A stretch of 64,000 bases of DNA, taken from NCBI GenBank assembly GCA_025175895.1, contig CM046003.1, positions 45,936,335 to 46,000,334 of the forward strand, written 5' to 3'. The notes below the pieces were generated by a model. The model did not search any database. It was not told the DNA's origin and was given only the letters and a program-made list of their open reading frames with translations. The DNA is from Wurfbainia villosa. Taxonomy: Eukaryota; Streptophyta; Magnoliopsida; Zingiberales; Zingiberaceae. A program made the position numbers and the translations under genes. This document shows positions 10,035 through 21,570 of this stretch, one piece after another (the stretch's first letter is position 1; every line of letters starts with the position of its first letter).

Positions 10035-10828
10035 GACTTAGTCAATTGGTCGTGTAGTCGACTGAGGCTCGACTATAATCTGTGGCTCTGGCAGTCGACT
10101 GGTTTCGATGGACATGGGCACAGAAGGTTTGACAGTCGATTACTGGCTTCCAGTAGACAATTGCTGAGTAATGATAATCGACTGATCAACCCTAATCCTA
10201 GACAACAGATAGGTGACCAGTCGACTGGTGGGTAAGGCCAGTCGACTCGGAGGCAAAAATCAGCCTGACACATGACTTAAAAGAAGCTCGACAGGAAAAA
10301 GGAAGCTAACGGTGTTTGGGGCATTTTTGAGGCGAAGTGCTGCTACATTTCAGGTCTTCAAAGGCATCCAAAGCGACCAAACCATCAAGCAAGTAAAGCC
10401 CACTTCTTGTAAAGTATTTTTTTAGCTTTTTTACTTTGTATTTTATTCATAATCTTGTATTTAGTAGTTTGTAGCTTGTTGTAAGCTTCATATTGTACAA
10501 GGTTTCTCCACCTCCGGTGTCATATCGAAAAGGAGAGGTTTTAGTGAGTGTAGATCATTAGAGCACCGCCGTGGAGTATGAATCGTAGATTCCGAACTAC
10601 GTAAAATATTGTGTTGTGCTTGTGTTATTTTCATTTGTATTTATTCTTGTACATTCCGTTGCACACTAACGATTGTAGACAAACAAGTAGGAACCGAATC
10701 GAAGCGAAATCGAAGAACGTTATCCCCCTCTACATTCCGTTGCGACTTCACACTAACGAAATGGAGATCAATGAATTGTGTAGATCATTCCGTTGCACAC
10801 TAACGAGCGCATCCAATGGTCTATAATA
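10035..10828 (+). repeat. B 5' LTR, second part
   Basis: Continues the LTR from 1348: AGTCGACT palindromes (10040-10260), TATA-like ACTTAAAAG (about 10273), R/U5 and a degenerate end TATAATA at 10828. Between 10731 and 10805 an extra block repeats nearby text: CATTCCGTTGC copies, a GACTTCACA piece and an ATGGAG piece that also occur in the start of gag. It looks like patchwork filler at a repaired break. Confidence 0.8.
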
Positions 10829-10830
10829 AG

Positions 10831-10842
10831 TAGTATCAAAGC
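10831..10842 (+). other. Degenerate primer binding site of B
   Basis: TAGTATCAAAGC, two mismatches from TGGTATCAGAGC, in the right place after the LTR. Confidence 0.8.
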
Positions 10843-10901
10843 TAGGTCACTTTTCAAGGACTCATCGCCAAGAGAGCAAGCTCTAGAGGAGTAGAAGAGA
10901 A

Positions 10902-11583
10902 ATGGAGTTGCCTAACAATGGATTGGGCTACGACTTCACAATTCCACCCTCTTTTGACCATGAAAATTTTAGGTATTGGAAAGGTGCAATATAGAAGATT
11001 GGTTTATTTTGGTAGATGAATTCGAATCTCCAAGGGGCAAGAAGGGGGGATTTCTTAAGAAGAAAAGATGGACCGAGGAGCAACTTCGAAAATCCGAGAC
11101 CAATGAATTAATACCTAATGATATTTTGCCCAAGATAGGTGGCTATAAGGACACAAGAGATTTATGGAACAACTTGGTCAAGCTCTATGAAGAACCATCA
11201 TTGGCCCAAGAAGTAGAGGAGGACTCTAAAAAGGAATGCTCATCCTCTCAAGCTCTTGAAGATTCGAAGGTTAATAGGTGTTCAACATCCGAAGAAGAAA
11301 TTGAGAAAGCTTTCACTTCTAGGATTGAGTGGGAGGAGGATAGGCAACCAATACCGGAGCTAGAGCAAGAAGAGGAACCCTCCACCTCCGGGAGAGATGA
11401 AGAACAAGCTCAAGAGTCCCCTACAACCGAGATAGGTAACTCAAGCTCGGTTGTTAAAAATAATATATTACATGCTTTGAGTGTAGGGAAGTGGAACACT
11501 ATAAGAGTAAGTGTCCTAAATTAATCAAGAAGAAGACTCCTGTAGCACCTAAAGCCAAGGAGAAGGTCAAGGAAGTCGGAGTC
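10902..11583 (+). pseudogene. gag: B gag, first part (interrupted by D)
   Basis: Starts ATGGAGTTGCC at 10902, in the position of the gag start of A and D. A short deletion with a frameshift near 10980 precedes the NIEDWF motif. The frame 10976-11470 carries the acidic Ser/Glu-rich middle. A second shift near 11472 precedes zinc knuckle 1 (CFECREVEHYKSKC, about 11477-11517). In that frame the coding text runs into PKAKEK up to 11583, where D inserted. It continues at 45803. Capsid/nucleocapsid precursor, inactive. Confidence 0.85.
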
Positions 11584-13265
11584 TATTAGGGATCGGTGTT
11601 GTGCTAGAGGGGGTGAATAGTGATTTTCGATTTCTCACTTCGATTCGACTGCATGCTCATCTAAAAGATATTAGTGAGAAGCGGAATATACAAAATAAAA
11701 TGCACAAACTCAAATACAATACAAGCACAACACAAGATTTACATGGTTCAGAACTAGGATTCCTACTCCACGGGGTGAGCTCTAGTGATGCACACCATCA
11801 CTATCAAATTTCTCCTTCGCGGTATGACACCGAAAGTGGAGAAACCTCTTACAATAGGATCTTAAAATAATAAGAAACAAGAGTACAACCAAATACAAGA
11901 ATTAAGCAAAAACAAAAGTAAAGAACCCTTTACAAAACTTGATTGATTGCTTGCTTGTTAGTTGCTTCGAGATGCCTTAGAAAGTCTGGAATGTAGCAGC
12001 AATTCCCCTTCCAAATTTCTAAGAAAATTGCTGCCAAAATTCTCCCTTTGTTTCTCCTTTTATAACCTGCATCAGGTTGATTTCGTACCTAGCAGTCGAT
12101 TTCCAAAATGCATCAGTCGACTGCTCGCCTATCCGTTGTCTCACGACTAACCAATCCACGTTGAATTCTACCCAATAGATACCCTAACAGTCGACTACCC
12201 TTACCAGCAGTCGATTGCCAAGCCCATAACCGACTGCCCAGTTGACTATGCAACAATTTGTGCTCGTGTACACTAGCTCCAGTCGACTGCCGACAGACCA
12301 GCAGTCGACTGCTCAACATTCTGTGCCATATCCACTTAATCCCAGTTGATTGCTAAACTCTAGTAGTCAACTGTTAGACACAGATCAGTAGTTGAGCCTC
12401 AGTCGACTACATGACTAGTCGACTGGTCATAATCTTATTAGACTACTCGAGTTAAACTAGGCTCTATAGTGTTGAACACTTGATTAGTCGACTAACCCAA
12501 AGTTCTAATTGACTGATAAACTTCAACCATGAGGTTTAACCCAAGTATGATCCCCTCTACTTGATCGACCACCCTTGGCCTAGACCTAAGCCTTCTAGCC
12601 ACCTCCATCATCCTCATGCCTCTATCAGGGTCTGTCCGAGTCCTCCATGACTCGTTCACCCTTCGTACTAGCCTTCAGGTGCTTCCATCGGCTATGTCAT
12701 GCCTTCAGGTACCTTTGCTAAGGTTCATTTGGACTTATGTCGCCAATACTCCATACTCGAACTTTACGCTGCCAAAATCTCACCCTTGGACTTCCTTGCT
12801 AATATCCATTTGGACTTACGCCATCAAGACTACATGCTTGGACTTTATGCTCCCAAAACCACATCTTTGGACTTTCCCATTTCCAAGTCTCAATGCTTGG
12901 AATTTCACCGCTAAGACTACACACTTGGACTCACGTGGCCAAGACCATTCTTGGACTTTTCCTTGCCAAGTCTCCAAATTTGGACTTCCCTTGCCAAGAC
13001 CAAACTTGAACTTTCTATGCCAAGTATCCAAACTTAGACTTTCCATGCCCCAAATATGGACTTTCGAGGTCCATTGCTCCAACAATCTCTCCCAAGTAAT
13101 CTCTCCCATAAAACTTTGGAAATCCAATCATCCACTAGTCATATGGTCAACATATGGTCAAACCATATTGTTAAACAATGGACAAACCCATTGTCAAACA
13201 TCAAAATCCTACTCAAGTCCCACTCAAGTTTGGTCAACATTGACTTGGGGCCTATTGCACAAATA
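11584..13265 (-). repeat. D LTR at left (3' LTR, 1682 bp)
   Basis: Both ends are mutated to TATT/AATA forms. On the minus strand: start at 13265, minisatellite (13070-12715), AGTCGACT palindromes (12500-12105), TATA box GGTTATAAAAG (12067-12057), end at 11584. The plus-strand reading frames over 12616-13310 are shadows of the minisatellite. Confidence 0.9.
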
Positions 13266-15092
13266 ATCTCTCCCTTTTTGATGTTTGACGATACCTTTAA
13301 ATTAGGCTAATAATAACTCAAACTCAACTCTTCCAATGCCAAAGCATAGTGAAGGTTTACCTAATTTAAACCTCACTTCTCCCCCTTTGGCATACATCAA
13401 AAAGACTACCAAGGTTTTCAATGTTCCATCTCCCAATGAGATCCTACATCCTCCCCATTGGTCCAAAATCATCTTAGATGCCTTCACTCTTCCTAGTGAT
13501 AAATCTCATATCACTAAATGAGAGACAATCTATAATGAAGGTTTACCTAACCCTCACTTCTCCCCCGTTGTAATTAAAGGTTATCCATCATACCAAGATG
13601 GACAAAACTCCCCATAAAGGCTTGCTCTCCCTTGACCATTGCAACAATAATATCCTTGGAGAGTTCCTAAGCCTATAGGAAACTAAAACAATCGAAAATA
13701 AGGGTAAAAGTTCAAACTTGAACTTTAACCTCCCTTAAAATCTGATACTCCATCTTGAATAACTCTTCTAATCATTTTCAATGATTATTTTTCCCTTCCA
13801 ATGATTTCCAAAGCATATCCTAAGGTTAGGAGACGTTAGGATAACCTAACATTGCTGATAAATGGCTAAACAAATCTTGTTTAGTCGAAATCAACTTCAG
13901 TAGTTGACTAGGTTAACAACTAGTAGATTGCCTCACCACCAGTCGATTGCTCCAAGCAGCAGTCGACTAGTTTCTGCAATGTGCAAAAAATAGATTTCAG
14001 AAATGAGTTTTGGAAATTCATAAGTACTTATACATAATTCTAAAATTCTTGAAATTTTATACATACATTACTTACATGAAATACAATGGGTGAATAATAA
14101 TTTTATATACAATACCCATTAAATTACAAAATTCAAAACCATTAAAACTTCAATATTTTTGCCTAATTTTTTGCTAACTTGTTCAATGGTGATTGTATCA
14201 AAAAATAAACTTCACCAAGATTTTTTAAAATGATTTTAAAATGTTTTTTCAAACCTTATTTTAAGCCATGATCTATGGGCTAAATGCACATGACTTGTAC
14301 ATTTGTTTTCCCCATGATTCATACATGTTATATTATGAGTTTGAGTTCATCTAGATGCAAGAACTATGCACCTTGAACTTAACTCATTTTCCTAACATCT
14401 CACATATATCTAAGTGTATCAATACACACGCATGTCATCCTTATAGTTTTTGTGAGATATGGATTTTTGTTCTTCCTTATCTAAGGGTTCATGCATTTTA
14501 TCTAGGCAACTCTATTTGATTCTCTTATCATGGAACTTTAAATCATGTCATTGTCCTTAATTTCATTTTAATTATCCTAAATGCATGAATGATGATCATG
14601 ACATAAAAATGTGCATAATTTAAAATATTTTCCAATAATCATGATGTCATGGCATAAATATAAACCTAAATACAAACATGACATATATTACCCTTAGCAT
14701 GATCATGATATTTAAATAATTACATTAATCATGATTTCATGACATGATATATGACAAACAAAGTATGACAAATAAAATATAAAGGTATAAGAATTCCTAG
14801 ATTTCAAGCCTAATTGTCATTTACTAGGATTAAACCCCATTTTGACATAATAAATCAATTTCTCAAGTGTGCCAAAAACCCAAACTTGGCACACCATGAC
14901 TCTAAACCTTATTTGGGGTAATTTTGATTGACTTTTCAAACTTCATAATTTCTATTGGCACATCCTAAAATCTTTTAGAATTAAAATCTAAATTCATTTT
15001 CAAGGTATCACATAACCTTGAAAAAGTTCTAAACTATGGTTAGGTTAACTACCCATCCATTTAGGGTTAACACACCCTAAACCCATTTAGCA
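13266..15092 (-). other. 3' non-coding region and polypurine tract of D
   Basis: No gene. Next to the LTR, the minus strand reads AAAAAGGGAGAGAT (polypurine tract, 13266-13279). An upstream tract preceded by TTTTTGATGTATGCC lies at 13378-13405. A hairpin CATCTCAC/GTGAGATA is at 14396-14459. AT-rich ATCATGACAT-like repeats are at 14590-14760. It matches 7200-8704 of A. Confidence 0.8.
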
Positions 15093-16609
15093 TTATGAAA
15101 TCACACTCCTAGGAACCCAATACCTATTGAAGCTCCTTGGGTTAATTAGATACTCACTAGAGATATTTTCCCTTAGTACCTTCCTAATGACCCTCCTAGG
15201 CTTTGAAGCCTTGGTCATTTGGGTCTTCTCAAGGTTGACTCTAGGGGTAACTCCCCTTGTAACTTTTCTAGTGACTTTTCTATGTTTCTTCGAAACCTTA
15301 GTCACTTGACACTTACCATGGTCAACTCTAGGGATGACCTCTCTTGTGACCTTGGCTTTCCTAGACCTAGTGATGGTTCCATAATCAAATGAAACACTAT
15401 GATAAGTAGGCTTAACTACCTTGGACTTAGGCTTGTGACCCAAGCCTTTCTTGTCCTTGGACGGTTCTTGTCTCCTAGAATTTTCATTCTCTTTTTGGGC
15501 AAGTTTCTTTCTTCTAGGCATATGCCTACCCTTCTTAGGGTTAATACCTAGATTCTTGTTCTCTACCTTCCAATCCTTAAGTAAGGTTAATCTAGCATTA
15601 TCCTTAGGAAAATTGATATATTTAGCACCTAAGCAATAAAATCTATTATTAGCATGCTTCTTATTATTAACAGTTGCAAGTGCATTAAAATGAAAACCAT
15701 TAGCATGCTTCTTGTAATTAATAATTGAAATTTTATTATTAAAGGTTACCTTAGGCTTTGCCTTTAGAGTTCCCCCTACACTTGAGCTCTCTACCTTGTC
15801 CTTCTTTGGATGCCTTCCCCTTGGACATTGACTCCGGTAGTGACCCATTTGGTTGCATTGGAAGCACACTATATGGTTCTTGTCTTTCCTTAGTAGGGCT
15901 CCGGCCTCCTTTGACTTTTCTTTGGCCTTTGGCACCGGTTGAGACTTCTTAACTCTTTTTGGGCATTTGCTCTTAAATACCCTTGTTTCCTACACTTAAA
16001 GCACACTATATGATTTTTATTTTTAATAAGTGTTCTTGAGTTACCTTGAATGGTTAGGGAAGCTTGGTCAGATTCTTCACTCCTCCCGGATGTAGACAAC
16101 TCTTCTTGTTGCTTTGGCATGAAAGATTGTCTCTCCTCCCCCTCAATCCTTGAAGTGGAGACTTCTTAAACCTCCTCTACCTCGGACATTGGGCACCTCT
16201 CAACCTCTGAATCCTCAAGCTCTTGAGATGATGAGTTTGATTCTTTGGATTCCTCCTCTACTTGAGTTGGTGAGGGTTTTTTGTAGAGCTCGATCAATTT
16301 GTTCCACAACTCCTTTGCATCATAGAATTCTCCTAGGTTATACAATAAATCCTTATGAATTGATTTAGCTAACGTTACCTTTTTTTATTAATTTTGTATT
16401 TCTGATTTTGCTCCTCGGTCCACTTTTTCTTCTTGAGAACTTTTCCTTTCTTGTCCTTGGGGGGATCAAATCCATGCACAATGCAAAGCCAATTGTCAAA
16501 ATCATTCATTAAAAAATGTCATCCTACCTTTCCAGCAAGTGAAGTTTTCACCGTCGAAGATACATGGAACTGTTATGTCATAGCCCAATCCATCGTTAGG
16601 CAACTCTAT
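15093..16609 (-). pseudogene. gag: D gag, frameshifted
   Basis: Capsid/nucleocapsid gene of the A/B/D family. The start codon has become ATA (16609-16607), ahead of GAGTTGCC. The N-terminal third has stops and shifts (16400-16560) but keeps AKELWNKLIELY (about 16300). The acidic middle follows. Zinc knuckle 1 (about 15990) is broken by a frameshift inside GHY. The frame 15935-15093 then carries zinc knuckle 2 (CFQCNQMGHYRSQC), the INPKKGRHMPR motif and three 28-residue basic repeats. It ends YWVPRSVIS. As in A, gag stops where protease would begin. Confidence 0.88.
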
Positions 16610-16722
16610 TATTTTCTTCAACCTCTAGCACTTTACTCCCTCGGTTGTTAATCCTGGAATAGTGTCCTCACTGTAATACACTTGTTGGGAATCATGGTGA
16701 TTTATTCTTCTGAGCACACCGG

Positions 16723-16734
16723 GCTCTAATACCA
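16723..16734 (-). other. Primer binding site of D
   Basis: Reads TGGTATTAGAGC on the minus strand, one mismatch from the initiator-Met site, two bases from the LTR. Confidence 0.9.
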
Positions 16735-16736
16735 CT

Positions 16737-18504
16737 TGTTGGAGATTGGTGTTGTGCTAAGGAGGGTGAATAGTGATTTTTGATTTCTCACTTTGATTTG
16801 ATTGCGTGCTTGTCTACAAGATATTAGTGTGTAGCGGGATATACAAAATAAAATGCACAAACTCAAATACAACACAAGCACAACACAAGATTTATGTGGT
16901 TCGGAACTAGGATTCCTACTTCATGGGATGAACTCTAGTGATGCACACCACCACTATCAAACTTCTCCTTCTCGGTATGACACCGGAGGTGGAGAAACCT
17001 CTTACAATAGGATCTTACAACAATAAGAAACAAGAGTATAACCAAATACAAGAATGAAGCAAAAATAAAAGTAAAGAACACTTTATAAAACTTAGTTGCT
17101 TTCTTGCTTGTTGGTCGCTTCGAGATGCCTTGGAATGTCTGGAATGCTGCAACAATTTCCCTTCCCAATCTCTAAGAAAATTGTTGTCAAAATCCTCCCT
17201 TTGCTACTCCTTTTATAACCTGCATCCGATTGATTCCTCGCCCAACAATTGACTTCCAAAATACACCAGTCGACTTCTTGTCTATTCGTTGACTCACAAC
17301 GGACCGATCCACGTTGGATTCTACCCAACGGATACCCTAACAGTTGATTGCTAAGCCCGTAGTCGAGTACACAATAATTTGTGCTCGTGTCCACTAGCTC
17401 TAGTTGACTGCCCATATATGGCAGTCAACTGTTAGAGGCCAGTTGACTATCCACAAACCAGTAGTTGACTGCCCAATATTCCGTGCCCTGCTACTTAATA
17501 TTAGTCGACTGCTAAACCTTAGCAGTCGGATGCTAGTGGCTATTCAACTGTTATAATCTAGCAGTCGACTATAGAGCCACAAATCAGCAGTTAAGCCTCA
17601 GTCGACTATACAATCAGTCAATTGATCATAATTCCAATCGACTGCTCGAGTCAAACTAGGCTCTCGAGTGTTGGACATTCGACCAGTTGACTGACTCAAA
17701 GTCCAAGTCGACTAATAAACCTCAACTATGAGGTTTAACCCAAGTATGATCCCATCATACATCATACTTGATTGACCACCTTTGGGCTAGACTTAAACCT
17801 TTTAGCCACCTCTATCATGATCCATCTGAGTCCTCCATGACTCATTCGCCCTTCGTGCTAGCCTTCAAGTGCTTCCATCTTCTATGTCATGCCTTCGGGT
17901 ACCTTTGCTAAGGTTCATTTGGACTTATGCCACCAAGACTCTATGCTTGGACTTTACACTGCCAAAACCTTACCCTTGAAATTCCTTGCTAAGATCCATT
18001 TGAACTTATGCCGCCAAGACTTTATGCTTGGACTTTATGTTGCAAAAACCACATCCTTGGACTTTTCCATTGCCAAGCCTCAATGCTTGGACTTTCATCG
18101 CCAAGACTATACACTACTTGGACTTACATGGCCAAGACCATTCTTGGACTTTCCAATTGCCAAGCATCCATACTTGGACTTTCCATTGTCAAGACCATTC
18201 TTGGACTTTCCCTTGCCAAGTCTCTAAACATGGACTTTCCTTGCCAAGACCAAACTTGAACTTTCCATGTCAAGTATCCAAACTTGGACTTCCGAGGTTA
18301 ATTGCTCCAACAATCTCCCCTAAATAATCTCTCCCATATGACTTTGAATATTCAATCAACCACTAGTCATATGGTCACCATATGATCAAACCATATTGTC
18401 AAACAATGGTCAAATCCATTGTCAACCCATTGTCAAACATCAAAATCCTACTCGAGTCCCACTCGAGTTTGGTCATCATTGATCCAGGGCCTATTGCACC
18501 AATA
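16737..18504 (-). repeat. D LTR at right (5' LTR, 1768 bp)
   Basis: On the minus strand it starts TATTGGTGCAATAGGCC at 18504 and ends at 16737. Minisatellite 18300-17895, palindromes 17700-17265, TATA box about 17217-17211. Many palindromes here read AGTTGACT or AGTCAACT, the expected decay of a methylated CG. Confidence 0.9.
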
Positions 18505-18505
18505 G

Positions 18506-21500
18506 TGTTAAATATGGAAATTTAAAATACTAAATTAAATGGACAAAATTTAGGGAAAATAATCCTAGGAATTATTTTCGGTATTTTTGGAGAATTTTAG
18601 GAATTTTTCCAGAATTTTTTTGGAAAAAAATGGGGCTTGTACGGAATATTTACGGGGATAAGAAAAATAGGTTTTTAAAGGGCCTGTTTAGATTATTTAA
18701 TAGGTTTAATTAATCTAAGTTATAAACCTAGGTTTTTAACTTCCTAATTCCCCGATTTCTTTCTCACGCGCAGTCGCGATTTCTTCTTCCCCTTCCTCAC
18801 CATCGCCGCTGCCTCTTCTCGCGACGCCACCCACCGTGTTGTCGGCGCCTCTTCTGCTCCCACAGGCCACTGCATGCGAGTTCTTCCTCCTTGCGATCTG
18901 CCTTCCTTGCGACTCATCTCTCATGTCCCTATTCTCGCCGCGGTCGACGTCTTCCTCCTCGCCGGAGTCGTCGGTGCCTCTTCTGCTCCCACAGGCCACC
19001 GCACACGAGTTCTTCCTCCTTGCGATTTGCCTTCCTCATGACTCATCTCCCGCGTCCCTATTCTCACCACGACTGATGTCTTCCTCCTCGCTGCAAGTGG
19101 TGACGAGCAATCTTCCTCACCGGTGCCGATGGATGAGCCAGATCAGCCAGAGATCACGTGTGGTCGGAAGTTTGCATCGGCGGTAGATCGATTAGAAGTT
19201 GTCCCTTCCGATCATCGCCGGAGCAAGTGATCTTGAGCGCGGGTTTTTCTCCGAGGAATAGGGGATAGGGAATCGCTGCTAGTGGTCATCGGAGCTAGGT
19301 GAGTTGATGCGGTTCTTCATCTCCGATCACATTTTTCGGTGTAGCCCTAATTCTGTGGTGATAGGGCAGTGACGTCTTGGCGTTGGGCAGGGGTCATTTT
19401 TGGCAGACTGAGCAATTGGGGAGGAGAGCTGCCGAGGGGAGGTTTATTACTGGTATATATCCTGATTTCCCTTTGTTTTCTTGCAGCCCATTTCAGTTCT
19501 ATGATGGAGTGAATGGAGGGTTCTGTTGATGGAATTGTCAGTTGTGCTAGCTGTGAGTGTGATGTGCCGGCTGTGATGAGTAAAGAAGACCTGGGTGAGT
19601 TGTGTGAGGGTTGTTGGATGTGAATTAGAGGGGCTGTAAATGGAGCGGTGAATTAGGTTTGAGGAAAATGAAGGATTGATCTAGGATGCTGTTAAATTTC
19701 CTTGCTGCAGTGGGGATGGTTGTGATTGGGTTTGATGTCGGTTGTACGACCGTAATTGGTATGTTGCTCGACTGTGAATGGGTGTTGCTCGGTCGTGGCT
19801 GAGTGAGAGGTGGCTGTGAATGGGTTGTTTTGTTGAGGTAAACTTGGTGGTTGCTGAGGTGTTGTGGGTGTGTCGAGAGGTTGTACTCATATTCGATAGA
19901 TTAAGTGAATACGGAATCGATGTAGAATTTAGTCGAATATTAGCTATGTGCTGGAGCTTAATGGTAATTATGTTATATGTAGGTTTCGGTCACGAGATAG
20001 GTCCATGGGGGTAAAGACAGTTGATATTCTTCATAGCAGGTGGGTATCTTTGACTTATCTTCTTTTAGATATTTTCATCTTGTGATGCATTGTTTACTAT
20101 AGCTAGTAGTAGTTTTCTATACTTGTTAACTGTCCTGGTATGTCACTACCTAGTACGTGTTGTAGTCTTACATATGCCTATTATATTATGCTCTATCATT
20201 TTGATACTTGTCATTTGTTTATTTAGCACTAAAGTAGTGACATACCCTACCTACTGGGCATGGAATGAATTATGAATATAACTTGCATGTATACATAGAC
20301 TTATGTACTTAAATTATTTGATATGGGCTCCTATTGGTACACACCATAGGTAGCCATGGATTGATAGGTGTATCGTGCATTAGTGACATGCACCATCTTG
20401 CATTATTGCATGACTGGCGATCATCGGCTCCTCAGTAGGAGGTGATACTACTTGGTAGTTGAGCCCATCGTCAGTCACATTATCTACACACACAACCACT
20501 CATGGGTTAGTGGTATTTTAGGTGTGTGTGTAGTTGCTCTGTCAGGGCTTCACGGTGGTCACTCAGGTGATTTGTATTGCGACGTGGTAGCAGACAGGGA
20601 TCCCTCCTTTATTGTGAGACAAGGAAATGAGACGAGGTGATGTCCCCCATATACATACATGGGGTAGGAGGGTGACACTCCGCCAACATTATGTCCACTC
20701 GGTCACATAGTTGTAGTGATGGTAGAGTGCACAGTTGTCACAGCCCTATCCACTCGGGCGGCACACATGACATGTCGGTGGCTTGACTGGCGTTAGGGGT
20801 GACACAAGTGATTGCATCATGTGCATACGTTTTTACTATATGCATTGATTGTTGCACTTTTGGTTATTGCATATGATTGCCATGCACATACAGGAGGTAT
20901 TATGTTTGTTTGTTTTGGTGATTTTACATTTACTGATGTGGATGTATTTTATGTCAGCTTGGGTGATTATGGTATATACAGTTTCAGGTATGTATTTCTG
21001 TTAATAAACTGTACCAGCATGATTATTATTGCTATTTATAGTTTACTATGCATGACTATTAGATATCCGCTGAGTTTTACTCACTCCGTTGATATCTCTT
21101 TATTTCAGGATGAAGCCTTTCGGAGAGTCCAATTGCCAGTCCCCTGATCTGACGACTCCGTTATTTGGTTTTCAGGCTTTCACATGTTTTTATTGTCTCG
21201 AGTATTCTATGTTTCAAAATTGTAATACTTTATACTCGTGGTTGTTTTGGTGGTACTTGGTTATGTTTTTGTATGGTCTTTTTGTTCGATTGGTTTTGGT
21301 TATGTGTGTATGGTTGTGTATTCCTGCTCAGATGGCAGAAGGGGTAAGTCTAGAAGTTTTAGACTTAGTATGTATTTTGGTAGTTGGCCTGAGGCCCTTA
21401 TGTTATATGTATTGTGGTGTTTGATGTTCCGGCCGTGTTGTTCGATGTATAGTGGGTCGTGTAGGCCTTGTATACCGATTTCAATTGTCCACAGTACAGG

Positions 21501-21551
21501 GGAGGTGCTGTCCGATTTTCGTCGGACAAGTACCCCTCTCGGGGCGTGATA
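18506..21551 (+). repeat. C 5' LTR (3046 bp)
   Basis: Matches 34318-36287 plus 44875-45793. It contains a direct duplication of about 129 bp (18841-18969 and 18970-19098, beginning GTCGGYGCCTCTTCTGCTCC) that is single in the 3' LTR. Reading frames here (Ser/Leu-rich at 18836-19186; hydrophobic at 20812-21549) are not supported as genes. Confidence 0.9.
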
Positions 21552-21558
21552 ATTTATT

Positions 21559-21570
21559 TGGTATCAGAGC
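21559..21570 (+). other. Primer binding site of C
   Basis: TGGTATCAGAGC, seven bases after the LTR end, typical of Tekay-type elements. Confidence 0.93.

Larger units (their letters stand above)
11584..18504 (-). mobile_element. Element D: gag-only SIRE-like retrotransposon
   Basis: Complete 6.9-kb minus-strand element. The target duplication GAGTC is at 11579-11583 on the left. On the right the other copy is split by C: its first base is 18505, and the whole copy is readable at 45798-45802 after C. Contents on the minus strand: LTR, primer site, gag, 1.8 kb of non-coding DNA, polypurine tract, LTR. No pol remnant. Compared with A it lacks the extra gene and the sequence between about 4860 and 7200 of A. 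Confidence 0.92.

Noticed and set aside
12616..13310. Plus-strand frame of 216 residues
   Set aside because: Shadow of the same minisatellite in the D LTR, which is transcribed from the other strand.
18836..19186. Ser/Leu-rich 116-residue frame in the C LTR
   Set aside because: Lies over the 129-bp duplication; the single-copy partner in the 3' LTR (34648-34884) has a different C-terminus, and the other strand is open too.
20812..21549. Hydrophobic frames that look like membrane proteins
   Set aside because: T-rich LTR sequence; overlapping frames are equally open, and the equivalents at 45147-45791 differ by small changes that alter the frame.
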